A stretch of 64,000 nt of DNA from contig NZ_JPMD01000025.1 in assembly GCF_000732635.1 (NCBI RefSeq), forward strand, positions 1 to 64,000, written 5' to 3'. The notes under the pieces were generated by a model. The model had not been told where the DNA came from. It was given only the letters and a program-made list of their open reading frames with translations, and ran no database searches. Positions within the stretch are counted from its first letter, which is position 1; each line of letters begins with the position of its first letter. The translations under genes and the position numbers were made by a program. Source of the stretch: Clostridium sulfidigenes. Lineage in GTDB: Bacteria > Bacillota > Clostridia > Clostridiales > Clostridiaceae. This document shows, piece after piece, positions 47,344-56,471 of the stretch.

Positions 47344-47546
47344 TACTCCTCCTTATATTCCAATATATCACCAGGTTGACAATCCAAGGCCTTACATATA
47401 GCTTCTAATGTAGTAAATCTTATTGCCTTAGCCTTATTATTTTTTAAAATAGATAAGTTAGCCATGGTTATGCCAACTTTTTCTGAAAGTTCAGTAGCAC
47501 TCATCTTTCTCTTAGCCATCATTACATCTACGTTAACAATTATCAA
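47343..47546 (-). CDS. Small XRE/Cro-CI-type regulator (YozG-like)
   Basis: 67 aa, nearly a bare HTH: RKMSATELSEKVGITMANLSILKNNKAKAIRFTTLEAICKALDCQPGDILEY. The family is the usual partner of DUF2975 membrane proteins. The start is TTG at 47546 with GGAAGGTGGATTAA upstream. It lies 14 bp downstream of the DUF2975 gene and overlaps the next gene by its stop codon. Confidence 0.88.
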   Translation of the reverse strand: MIIVNVDVMMAKRKMSATELSEKVGITMANLSILKNNKAKAIRFTTLEAICKALDCQPGDILEYKEE

Positions 47547-47560
47547 TTAATCCACCTTCC

Positions 47561-48016
47561 TTATATAGTAAGATCATTTTCTTCTTGTAGTTCAATTCCA
47601 TTATTTATAAGCTCTCTTACTACTGAAGAAATGATAAATACCATCATGGTAGCAAAAGTTATAACTATACAAACTAAATTCTTATATAAGAATATTGTTC
47701 CTGCTAAATAAGTAACAAAAGCTATGAATGAGCATATACTTATCACCTTTAGCGACTTTATACTCTCTTTACAAAAAGGACTTCCTTTTAATAACTTTCC
47801 ACTTAATTTCATTACTGAAATAAGTATTAATAAAAATGGTATATAAGTTATATATAAGAATATTTTTATTCCTCCGCCTATTTCTAACCCAGCAGTAGAT
47901 ATATTACTAAGATACCAATTTACTATATTAGGTAATGTTGCTCCAGCTATTATAGTTATAACTACGGATAAAACTGATACAATATATAGTATCTTTCTAA
48001 ATAACATATTTTTCAA
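47561..48016 (-). CDS. DUF2975 family membrane protein
   Basis: 151 aa with four membrane spans (about residues 6-30, 45-65, 82-104, 112-134). The segment between spans 2 and 3 (LSGKLLKGSPFCKESIKSLKVIS) carries the typical GxPF motif of DUF2975. Function unknown; pairs with the YozG-like regulator. TTG 48016 follows AGAGGTG by 6 nt; GTG at 48025 lies within that site, and ATG 48007 is the other choice. Confidence 0.83.
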   Translation of the reverse strand: MKNMLFRKILYIVSVLSVVITIIAGATLPNIVNWYLSNISTAGLEIGGGIKIFLYITYIPFLLILISVMKLSGKLLKGSPFCKESIKSLKVISICSFIAFVTYLAGTIFLYKNLVCIVITFATMMVFIISSVVRELINNGIELQEENDLTI

Positions 48017-48035
48017 ATTTATCACCTCTAACCAA

Positions 48036-48096
48036 AGCTTATCACAAGAGGCTATTTACGTCAATAAATATTTATTGTTATTCAATAAATATTTAT
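48036..48096 (-). promoter_or_regulatory. Promoter and two direct repeats upstream of the DUF2975-XRE operon
   Basis: Minus-strand TTGACG (48059-48064), 17 bp, TAAGCT (48036-48041). The 15-bp word TCAATAAATATTTAT occurs at 48061-48075 and 48082-48096, exactly 21 bp apart (two helical turns), just upstream of and touching the -35 box. This spacing suits cooperative binding by a dimeric regulator, probably the XRE protein of the operon. Confidence 0.6.
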
Positions 48097-48104
48097 ATTA
48101 CTTA

Positions 48105-48139
48105 AAAAGCTACCTCAAAATAATTCTGAGATAGCTTTT
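48105..48139 (-). terminator. Terminator of cvfB
   Basis: 13-bp stem with one mismatch (48105-48117 with 48127-48139), with TTTT on the minus strand. Its sequence is close to that of the terminator at 31372-31407 (AGCT.xCTCA arms). Confidence 0.8.
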
Positions 48140-48156
48140 AACTTTAATTATATTTT

Positions 48157-48993
48157 TTATTTTAACCTAGTACCATTTTCATCTTGCTCTATAAGTCCTT
48201 TTTTCATCAGTGCCCCTAACGATCTCTTAAAGGCATTCTTGCTAGCCTTAAAATATTTTTTTATATCATCTGGACTAGACTTATCATTAAATCTCATTGA
48301 ACCTTGGTTCTTCTTTAAGTAGCTAAGAATAATCTCCTCTAATTCTCCCATTTCCTCAAGACGAGGTTTTCTTGTGGTGATTTGAATTTTACCATCATCA
48401 AAGTATTTCTTTACTCTAGCATTTATTTTATCACCAATGGAAATGTCATCATAACATTCACTTTTTAGTATTATGCCTCTGAATGTATTATCTATAGCTA
48501 CAACTAAATTTCCATTAGAATGTTTTCCATAAACTACGCCTTCTACCTCTTCTCCAACATTATAATGAGTAGTATCATGTAAGTATCTATCTACTCTAGT
48601 TGTTGCAGCTATTCTGTTGGTTTTATCTACATATAGATAAAATAAATATTTTTTGTCTACTTCTAATTCAAAGGGTGCTTCCCTAAATGGAACTAATACA
48701 TCCCTTTCTATACCTATGCTAATAAAGTATCCTATTCCAGTCTTATCTACTACTTTTAAGTAAGCTAACTCTCCTACTTGAGCTTCTACTGGCTTCATAG
48801 TAGCTATAGGTCTGTCCTTAGAGTCTCGGTATACAAATACATCAACTTCATCCTCTACGTCTATTTCACCTACTATATTTCCCTTTGGTATTAGTATGTC
48901 TTCAGAAGTCGTCTTTCCCTCTGCGTCTAAATAATATCCAAATTCACAACTTCTTGATACTTTAAGAGTATTAATTTTTCCTAATTCTATCAT
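48157..48993 (-). CDS. cvfB: CvfB family S1-like RNA-binding protein
   Basis: 278 aa. Three tandem S1-type OB domains (starting near GKINTLKVSRSCEFGYYLD, AYLKVVDKTGIGYFISIG and VEGVVYGKHSNGNLVVAID) are followed by a C-terminal winged helix (DKSSPDDIKKYFKASKNAFKRSLGALMKKGLIEQDENGTRL). This is the CvfB layout; in Staphylococcus it affects virulence gene expression through RNA. Ribosome site ATAGGAGAAAATAA. Confidence 0.9.
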   Translation of the reverse strand: MIELGKINTLKVSRSCEFGYYLDAEGKTTSEDILIPKGNIVGEIDVEDEVDVFVYRDSKDRPIATMKPVEAQVGELAYLKVVDKTGIGYFISIGIERDVLVPFREAPFELEVDKKYLFYLYVDKTNRIAATTRVDRYLHDTTHYNVGEEVEGVVYGKHSNGNLVVAIDNTFRGIILKSECYDDISIGDKINARVKKYFDDGKIQITTRKPRLEEMGELEEIILSYLKKNQGSMRFNDKSSPDDIKKYFKASKNAFKRSLGALMKKGLIEQDENGTRLK

Positions 48994-49031
48994 TTATTTT
49001 CTCCTATCCAATTTAAAAACTTTGCTTATAT

Positions 49032-49529
49032 TTATAATTGACTCCAATCAATATATTTATTAAGCTTATCTACAAATTTTATTAAATATTTTTCTTCTAA
49101 TTCTGTAAATGTGTTAAAATCATAACTATCTATATCTAGTACTCCATAAACCACATCATCTTTTATTATTGGAATTACTATTTCAGAATTTGATGCCGAA
49201 TCACAGGCAATGTGTCCTGGAAAATCATGAACATTATCTATTCTTTGAATTTTCTTAGTTGCTACTGCTGTTCCACATACTCCTTTTCCTATAGCTATTC
49301 TATTACAAGCTGGTAAACCTTGAAATGGTCCTAAAACTAGCTCTTCACTTTTTACAAAGTAAAATCCACTCCAATTTAATTTATCAAAAATAGCATATAT
49401 AATGGCAGATGCATTGGAAATATTTGCATATATGTCTTTTTCCGAACTTAACTGGCCTTCTAAGAGGATTAACATGTATTTATATTTTTCTTCTGTAGTC
49501 ATTTTTTTTATTACATCTAACTTTATCAA
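49032..49529 (-). CDS. Free methionine-(R)-sulfoxide reductase (GAF domain)
   Basis: 165 aa, single GAF domain. The three catalytic cysteines of fRMsr are present at C75 (PACNRIAIG), C85 (GVCGTA) and C109 (HIACDSASNSEIVIP). The spacing of 10 and 24 residues equals that of the Escherichia coli enzyme. It reduces free methionine R-sulfoxide after oxidative damage. The start is TTG 49529 with TAGGAGAG upstream; an in-frame ATG at 49547 is upstream of that site. Confidence 0.92.
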   Translation of the reverse strand: MIKLDVIKKMTTEEKYKYMLILLEGQLSSEKDIYANISNASAIIYAIFDKLNWSGFYFVKSEELVLGPFQGLPACNRIAIGKGVCGTAVATKKIQRIDNVHDFPGHIACDSASNSEIVIPIIKDDVVYGVLDIDSYDFNTFTELEEKYLIKFVDKLNKYIDWSQL

Positions 49530-49623
49530 AATTATCTCTCCTAGCATAATTTTATTATCTAAAACTACATAAAATTCAAATTGCTTATTATAAGGCTACT
49601 TATATTGTTTTGATAGCATTATT

Positions 49624-50136
49624 TTACTCTTGAATTTCTTTATGCTCTCTTCCCATATTAACATAATGCTCAGCTGAAGACTTTATAGATCTAATTTCTT
49701 CTTCTGTTAACTCCCTTACCACCTTAGCTGGGCTTCCTATACATAATACTCCACTTGGGATTATTTTATTTTGAGTTACAAGGCTTCCTGCTCCTATAAT
49801 TGTATTATCTCCAATTTCAGCTCCATTTAGTATTATTGATCCCATTCCTACTAACACATTATTTCCGACATTACACCCATGAATTATGCAGTTATGACCT
49901 ATGGTAACATTATCTCCTATCCTAGTAGATATTCCAAAATCATTATGTACTGTAGAATTTTCTTGAATGTTAGTATTTTTTCCTATAATGGTGGTATCCA
50001 TATCACTTCTAATTACCACGCTATACCATACATTAGTATTTTCCCCTATAGTTACATCCCCTATTACCGTCGCATTTTCTGCTATAAAACATGTATCATC
50101 TATAATTGGTGCCTTTCCTTTAATTGCTTTTATCAT
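49624..50136 (-). CDS. Gamma-class carbonic anhydrase-like protein
   Basis: 170 aa left-handed beta helix of hexapeptide repeats, YrdA/PaaY-like. Three candidate metal histidines are H64 (STVHND), H81 and H86 (IGHNCIIHGC), in the gamma-CA pattern. Carbonic anhydrase activity in this subfamily varies, so the catalytic role is not certain. Ribosome site AAAGGATGG. Confidence 0.88.
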   Translation of the reverse strand: MIKAIKGKAPIIDDTCFIAENATVIGDVTIGENTNVWYSVVIRSDMDTTIIGKNTNIQENSTVHNDFGISTRIGDNVTIGHNCIIHGCNVGNNVLVGMGSIILNGAEIGDNTIIGAGSLVTQNKIIPSGVLCIGSPAKVVRELTEEEIRSIKSSAEHYVNMGREHKEIQE

Positions 50137-50490
50137 TTTTCATCCATCCTTTACACTTGAAATTTCCATAATTTTCATTCAACCATTTTAATTTCCTAAA
50201 ACTATATGAACACAACAATAATTATTATCTTTTATATAAGGTAATGATACCATAATTTAAAAGTCTATTGTGTAATAATTTATTTTTTCCTATTATTCAT
50301 CACCTAATTACTGAATTATGTATTTATTTTTCCATATGTATTATGAAATTATATTAGTTTGTAATAATTTTTATAACTTTGTCATAAAATTTTATTAGTT
50401 AATCAGTTGAAGTGGTTAGGGTACTGAAATCTACTTAATTTAAGGCTATTTTCAGGTGTGAACAAGCATAGTTTAATGGAAATTTCAATA
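50137..50490. other. Intergenic region before the nrdJ promoter
   Basis: About 350 bp of AT-rich DNA between divergent genes. I looked for a cobalamin riboswitch, since the next gene needs adenosylcobalamin, and found no B12-box or matching helices. No gene is visible. Confidence 0.6.
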
Positions 50491-50491
50491 G

Positions 50492-50565
50492 TTGTATGAA
50501 AAAAATTTATATAATATAATACAACATATAGTGCAAAAGCACATTTCGGACACAATATATAGTAT
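50492..50565 (+). promoter_or_regulatory. nrdJ promoter with two NrdR boxes
   Basis: TTGTAT (50492-50497), 17 bp, TATAAT (50515-50520). NrdR box 1 is ATACAACATATAGTGC (50519-50534, 13 of 16 matches to ACACWATATATWGTGT). Box 2 is ACACAATATATAGTAT (50550-50565, 15 of 16). They are exactly 31 bp apart, the known NrdR arrangement, and cover the transcription start, as expected for repression. Confidence 0.9.
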
Positions 50566-50576
50566 ATGAAGTATTT

Positions 50577-50622
50577 AGGGGGTGACTTGCTAATCATAAC
50601 AGTGTGATTAGCTTTTATAATG
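50577..50622 (+). promoter_or_regulatory. nrdJ leader: Shine-Dalgarno, hairpin, start codon
   Basis: The only good ribosome site, AGGGGGTGA (50577-50585), is 34 nt before the ATG at 50620. Between them is a perfect 8-bp hairpin, GCTAATCA / TGATTAGC (50589-50596 with 50605-50612), followed by TTTT. Folding would bring the ribosome site to about 10 nt from the ATG; alternatively it is a small attenuator. Confidence 0.6.
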
Positions 50623-53618
50623 AAGAGTATTAACAATATAATAAAAAGATACTACACAAAAGAGTTAGAGACTAATAAAGATTTGACAGTATACGATTTA
50701 TTCCAGTGGAAAAAAGTTGATGTAATTTTAAAAGACTACAAAAAAGGTACCGTTCTCGTAGATATGAAGGACTTAGAATTTCCAATTCACTATTCACAAA
50801 ATGCTTGTGATATAATTGCTTCTAAATATTTCAAAAGAGCTTTAGTACCTAATGAAGTAGGTTATGAAAATAGTCTTAAAATGGTGGCACATAGATTAGT
50901 TAATTTTTGGTGTGAATCTCTAAAGGATGAAGGTTTGATAACTAATGATGAGGAGTTTACAATACTTTATGATGAATTAGTTTATTGCTTCTTAAATCAA
51001 ATGTATGCACCAAACTCACCTCAATGGTTTAATACTGGATTAAAGCTTTCTTATGATATAGCTGGTGAACATCAAGGTCATTTTTATTATAATGAGAACT
51101 TAAAAAAAGTTGTTAAAAGCGTAGATAACTATACTAGAACTCAAGCTTCTGCTTGCTTTATTTTATCTATACAAGATAAACTTTTAGGACCTCATTCAAT
51201 TTCTGAGCAATATGTAACAGAAACTAAACTATTTAAGGGTGGTTCTGGATGTGGAACTAACTATTCAACTCTTAGAGCTAAAGACGAAAAGCTTTCTGCT
51301 GGTGGAATTTCTTCAGGTGTTATGAGCTTTTTAAAGGGCTTTGATAGAAACGCCGGAACTATAAAATCTGGTGGTACTACAAGACGTGCAGCTAAAATGG
51401 TTTGTCTTGACATAGATCACCCAGAAATTAGAGAATTTATAAATTGGAAGGCTAGAGAAGAAGATAAGGTTCGTGCTTTAGGTAAAATGGGCTACGACGC
51501 TTCTTTTGAAGGTGAGGCTTATGAAACTGTATCTGGTCAAAACGGTAATAACTCTATAAGATTCAGCGATGAATTTATGAAAAAAGTTGAAAATCTATCT
51601 GAAAACCCAGATGAAGTAATAACTTTAAAGGGAAGAATAGATGAAAAAATTAATAAGGATGTTAAAGTGAGTGAGCTATGGGATGAATTCAACTTAGCTT
51701 CATGGCAATGTGCTGACCCAGCACCTCAATTTGATGACACCTTCAACGCTTGGCATACATGTCCCGGTGGTGAAGATGGAGACTTTGGTGCAAAGCATAA
51801 TAGATTAAATTCTACTAACCCATGTGGTGAATATGCTTTCTTAGATGATACATCTTGTAACTTAGCTTCAATTAATATATATAAGTTCTATAATAAGGAT
51901 AGTAAAGTATTTGATTTAGATGGATATGTTCATATGGTATCTTTACTACAACTTATGCTTGAATCTTCTGTTCACTGGGGTCAATTCCCAACAGAAGACA
52001 TTGCAAGAAAAACATATATGTTTAGAACAACAGGTCTTGGAATTGCAAACCTTGCTTCTCTTCTTATGGTAATGGGTTATGCTTACGATTCAGAAGAAGC
52101 TAGACAATTAACTGCTTCCCTAATTGGAGTGCTTACTGGAGCTTCTTACGTTACTTCTGCCCTTATGGCTGAAAAAGTAGGACCATTCGAAAAATATGAC
52201 ATTAATAAAGATGCAATGCTTAGAGTAATAAGAAATCATGGAAGGGTTGCAGGAGCGCTAGATAGTGAATACGAAGACCTTCACTATAGCCCTGTGGAAG
52301 TTAATCATGAAATTCTTAAGGCAGAAGGTAATACTGAGCTATCTGAACTTTTAAAAACTCTTTGGCAAGAAGCTGTAGAGTATGGTGAGAAATTTGGATA
52401 TAGAAATGCTCAAGTATCTGTAATAGCTCCAACTGGAACAATTTCATTTGCTATGGATTGTGGTGCTACTTCTATTGAACCATATTTCTCCCACTTTGTT
52501 TATAAAAAATTATCCGGTGGTGGATTTATGACTATAGTAAATCCAATTATAGAAGATGCCCTTGATAACCTTGGATATTCACAAAATGAAATTAAAGACA
52601 TAGTAGATTATATTCTTAGAAAAGAAATGGTTAATGAAAATGGATATGAGTATGAAAAAATTATAGATGGTAAGATTGAAGGAGCTCCTCATCTTAAAGA
52701 AGAACATCTTCACATTTTTGATACAGCAAACAAATGTGGAAGTGGCGAGAGATATATTAAGCCTATGGGACATGTTCTAATGATGCTGCCATCACCCCTC
52801 TTATATCTGGTTCAGTTTCTAAGACTGTAAACCTACCTAAAACAGCTACTGTAGATGACTTTAAAAAGGTTGTCCTTGATTCTTGGAACCTTGGGGTAAA
52901 AGGAATATCTCTTTATAGAGATGGATGCAAAGCTAGTCAACCTTTAAATACAGTTTTAGAAGAAGAAAATGATGCAGATTTAGAAAAACTAACTTATGAA
53001 GCACTTTTATCTAAAGCTAAAGAACTACAAAACCAGTGTACTTCATCTACTGTATTTACTCGTGAAAAACCAATGGGTATTAGATTTGGGACTACTCATC
53101 CTGCTCAAATAGATGATGTTAAAATATACACTACAGTTAATAGAAGAACAAATGGGGAAATTTCTGAAATTTATATAACTACAGATAGAGAAGGAACTAT
53201 AATAACTGGACTCTTAAATTCTCTTTCTAAATCTATTTCTGTAATGCTACAATATCATGTTCCTGCAGCAGATATTGCTAAAATGCTTAGAGGCCAAAAA
53301 TATGAACCTTATGGATTTGTACAAAAACATCCTTACATTAAGCATGTTAGCTCCATCTCTGACTTAATCAGTAAGGTTATAGATATTGAGCTTGGTGACT
53401 ATTCTCGTTGCCAAATCAAACCTAATCCTGAGGATATGGTAAAACCAACAATTCATCATAATGAAGTATCTACTACTTCTATTGATAATGCGAAATCAGA
53501 AATAAAAGGTGAGCGTATTTACTCCGAGGTTTGTTCAAACTGTTCAAGTACAAACTTAGTGAGAAATGGTACATGTAAGGTTTGTCAAGATTGTGGAACA
53601 ACCACTGGATGTAGCTAA
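50620..53618 (+). pseudogene. nrdJ: Adenosylcobalamin-dependent (class II) ribonucleotide reductase, frameshifted
   Basis: Makes deoxyribonucleotides using adenosylcobalamin; about 999 aa if repaired. The first frame ends at 52830. The homologous sequence stops matching after GHVLMM at 52785, where one base is missing; inserting a G there restores MMAAITPLISGSVSKTVNLP and the frame runs to 53618. Catalytic motifs are intact: SACFIL, KGGSGCGTN, NPCGEYAFLDDTSCN, and the C-terminal Cys motif CSNCSSTNLVRNGTCKVCQDCG. The frameshift may be real (clostridia usually also have class III NrdD) or a base-call error. Regulated by NrdR boxes; CobO in this window supplies the cofactor's adenosyl group. Confidence 0.92.
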
Positions 53619-53635
53619 AATTATACATGATAACT

Positions 53636-53667
53636 AAAAAGCCAGGCAAATTATTGCCTGGCTTTTC
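53636..53667. terminator. Bidirectional terminator after nrdJ
   Basis: 9-bp GC-rich perfect stem GCCAGGCAA / TTGCCTGGC (53641-53649 with 53654-53662), flanked by AAAAA and TTTT. Between convergent genes. Confidence 0.92.
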
Positions 53668-53685
53668 CTTGGTTTATATACTACA

Positions 53686-55077
53686 CTATTTACTTGACTT
53701 AAGTAATGAATTCACTTGTTCTGTCCAATATCCTACAAATTCTGCCATTGCCCATTCTGCCATAACTATCTCCTCATCACCATTTAAAGAAATAGTTAAC
53801 TCTGGTGATTCACTGATTTTTCCATCTTCTATTTTATATCCATATAAACTTGATTTTGTCTTTATTATAGTCATATTTTTATTAGGGGATGACAATGCAT
53901 CCTCTGCAGATGGAACCTGATTTTTGATTCCTTGCCATGATGTAAATAGCCTGTCATACCTAGCCACATTCTTAGATACTTTTAAAGGAATATTTATATT
54001 ATTTTCAATACTTTCATCCTTTTTACTATGAACAGTATAAATCTGCCATCTTCCTTGATTTCTTTTGATAGAAACATCCGTAAATTTATTTATATCTTCT
54101 ATATGCAGTCCTTGTGCATCATTATTAAATTTAGTTATATTTTTCTGTTCACTAATATTTCCTAAGGAAACTGCTCCTTTACCTTCCATATTCATAGTAT
54201 CAATTAAATATGTCCCTAACTTTTCCGCCCTATGATCTTCTCCTTCTTCATGAATTTTAATACTTATATAATCATTTCCTATAAAATTTATCTCTTTAGA
54301 TACATTTATATTTGGTTCTTTATTTACCTTTAGATCAGCTTGCTTTTCAGATGGATTGCCACTTAAAAATACAAATTCTATATTATCCTTATAATTGTTT
54401 TCAATATATTCTCTATGAATTGAAACCTTAAAAAATCCATTTTTACGTGGTAAAAGCAGGAATGGAACCTCTTTACTATATATTTTTTTACCATCATAGG
54501 CTATCCAAAGAGTTTTATATGTAAAACCTTCATCAGTTTTATCTTTAATACCTATTAATACTCCATTACTAATTTTCTCACTATCTGCTGTTTCATCTAC
54601 ACCAGTTTTTTCATTGATATTCTCCATGGGGTTATCATCTATTTTTTCAAGATAAAGTAAAACATCGTCCTGTATTACTAATATACCTTTATCTATAACA
54701 ATAACTTCCTTTAAATATGTATTTTTAGATGATATGGTTACAACTTCTACTTCCTTAGTATCTTTTAAATAATCAGGTATAAAGCCTATAGTATTATAAA
54801 CGTATTGTTCACCATTTACTAATTTAGCTTTATAAGTTATGTTCTTGTATGCCTTATCAAACATAAATACTTCTTCATTACTAAAACTCACTTTGCTGTC
54901 TAACAAATTACAATTAAATACTTCCTCTTCTGTAATTCCCACATAATTTTTAACTTGCCATTGTCCCTTTAAAATAGAATCATTATTCGGTTTCTTTACT
55001 TCTATGTTAAATTTATTACAACCAGTAAGAATAAGTGCTAACATAAAAGTTATCAGTATTCTTATTAATCTTTTCAT
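53686..55077 (-). CDS. Putative lipoprotein downstream of a two-component system
   Basis: 463 aa. A signal peptide ending in the lipobox LTGC (Cys near residue 20) is followed by a long hydrophilic extracytoplasmic protein without a motif I recognise. The ATG overlaps the histidine kinase stop (ATGA), so it is the third gene of the operon and perhaps a sensor accessory or a target of the two-component system. The terminator at 53636 follows. Confidence 0.75.
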   Translation of the reverse strand: MKRLIRILITFMLALILTGCNKFNIEVKKPNNDSILKGQWQVKNYVGITEEEVFNCNLLDSKVSFSNEEVFMFDKAYKNITYKAKLVNGEQYVYNTIGFIPDYLKDTKEVEVVTISSKNTYLKEVIVIDKGILVIQDDVLLYLEKIDDNPMENINEKTGVDETADSEKISNGVLIGIKDKTDEGFTYKTLWIAYDGKKIYSKEVPFLLLPRKNGFFKVSIHREYIENNYKDNIEFVFLSGNPSEKQADLKVNKEPNINVSKEINFIGNDYISIKIHEEGEDHRAEKLGTYLIDTMNMEGKGAVSLGNISEQKNITKFNNDAQGLHIEDINKFTDVSIKRNQGRWQIYTVHSKKDESIENNINIPLKVSKNVARYDRLFTSWQGIKNQVPSAEDALSSPNKNMTIIKTKSSLYGYKIEDGKISESPELTISLNGDEEIVMAEWAMAEFVGYWTEQVNSLLKSSK

Positions 55078-56471
55078 CTCATATCTCCTCTAGGTAACAT
55101 TATAATAACCTCTGTACCCTTTTGTAATTCACTATCTATCTTTAAAAGTCCGCCATGCTGAGTTATAATTTCTTCACATATAGAGAGCCCTATCCCATTG
55201 CTTGCATTTATATTTCTTCCCTTATAAAATTTTTCTTTAACATGAGGTAGTTCATCTTTAGAAATTCCATAGCCATAATCTTTAATTGATATAGTTAAAT
55301 ATTTTTCATCTTCCACTAGTTTAACTATTATTTTAGAATCATTAGGTGAAAACTTTATAGCATTATCTAAAATATTTATTAAAACCTGTTTCATTCTATT
55401 TTTATCAACTTCTATAGGTTTAATCTGTAAATCTTCAAATATGACCTCTATTCCTCTAGACAGTAGTTTAGGTTCTAATTGTCTTAATATATCTTGAGTA
55501 AACTCACCTATACTTATCACTTCTTTTCTTAAAGTGATTTTACCTGAAATTAACTTTGAAAAGTCCAATAATTCTTCTACTAGATAAGTTAATCTTTCAA
55601 CCTCTGACTCTATAATTTTAAGGCCTTCTCTTACTTCTTCTTTATCTTCTAAATCTGAGGACTCTAACACAATTGCCCAGCCCTTAATAGAAGTTAGAGG
55701 TGTTCTAAGTTCATGGGATACAGATGATATAAATTCATTTTTTAGTCTTTCATTTTTCAGTATCTCCTCCGACATATAATTTAGAGTATCAGCTAAACTT
55801 CCTATCTCATCCTTAGAGTAATTTGGTATACTCTCTTTAAAGTTACCCTTAGCCATCTTTTCTGCTCCTACAGAGACTAGTTTTAAAGGCTTCATTATAC
55901 TATTAGAAATAAATAAACTTATAGTAGACGCAATAGAAATTACTAGTATACCTAATAAAATTATTATAAACAATATCTCCTTTATGCTTTTATCTATACC
56001 TTCAGTAGAGGCGCTAAATCTCAATATTCCATCTACATATGTATCAAAAGAAAGTGGATATGCTACACAAATAATCTTTTCATTATTATTTTCATTTTGA
56101 TATATATTTGCTTCTCCTCGAGTATCACCACTAGCTGCCGCTTTAACTTCTCTAGTTAATATTCTGTCCTTTGAAATATATCCCGAAGAATCCATCATAA
56201 CATTACCTTCTAAGTCTATTATTTGAACTCTACAATCCGTATTACTCCAAAATGTATCATTATCATTAAATATATTCTCTTTTACAGTATTGGAGGACAA
56301 GTATGTATTATAAAAATCTGATGATATCTTTATTTGACCATATATAGTATCCTCTAGATTGCTATAGTAATATTCTTTGATAGCTATGTAAACCATAATT
56401 TGAACTATAAATATGGTTATAGCTATTACAATTATATTACTGCTAGAAATCTTAGTTTTTAAGGATTTCAC
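55074..56471 (-). CDS. Sensor histidine kinase
   Basis: 465 aa. Two membrane spans (about residues 10-32 and 166-190) enclose an extracellular sensor domain of about 130 residues. A HAMP domain, the HisKA box (FISSVSHELRTPLTSIKGW) and HATPase motifs (NILDNAIKFSPNDS, DYGYGISKDELP, NGIGLSICEEIITQHGG) follow. The start is GTG directly after the response regulator stop; ribosome site GGAGGGAAGATTAA. The signal sensed is unknown. Confidence 0.93.
   Translation of the reverse strand: MKSLKTKISSSNIIVIAITIFIVQIMVYIAIKEYYYSNLEDTIYGQIKISSDFYNTYLSSNTVKENIFNDNDTFWSNTDCRVQIIDLEGNVMMDSSGYISKDRILTREVKAAASGDTRGEANIYQNENNNEKIICVAYPLSFDTYVDGILRFSASTEGIDKSIKEILFIIILLGILVISIASTISLFISNSIMKPLKLVSVGAEKMAKGNFKESIPNYSKDEIGSLADTLNYMSEEILKNERLKNEFISSVSHELRTPLTSIKGWAIVLESSDLEDKEEVREGLKIIESEVERLTYLVEELLDFSKLISGKITLRKEVISIGEFTQDILRQLEPKLLSRGIEVIFEDLQIKPIEVDKNRMKQVLINILDNAIKFSPNDSKIIVKLVEDEKYLTISIKDYGYGISKDELPHVKEKFYKGRNINASNGIGLSICEEIITQHGGLLKIDSELQKGTEVIIMLPRGDMR

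Noticed and set aside
48105-48139. Possible mobile repeat, because its arms resemble the hairpin at 31372-31407
   Set aside because: Both are short terminators with the A/T flanks expected; similarity is limited to about 10 bp per arm and no target duplication is seen.
50137-50619. Cobalamin riboswitch before nrdJ
   Set aside because: Expected from cofactor need, but no B12 box or core helices found; NrdR boxes explain control. The region before cobO (9602-9800) was also checked without success.
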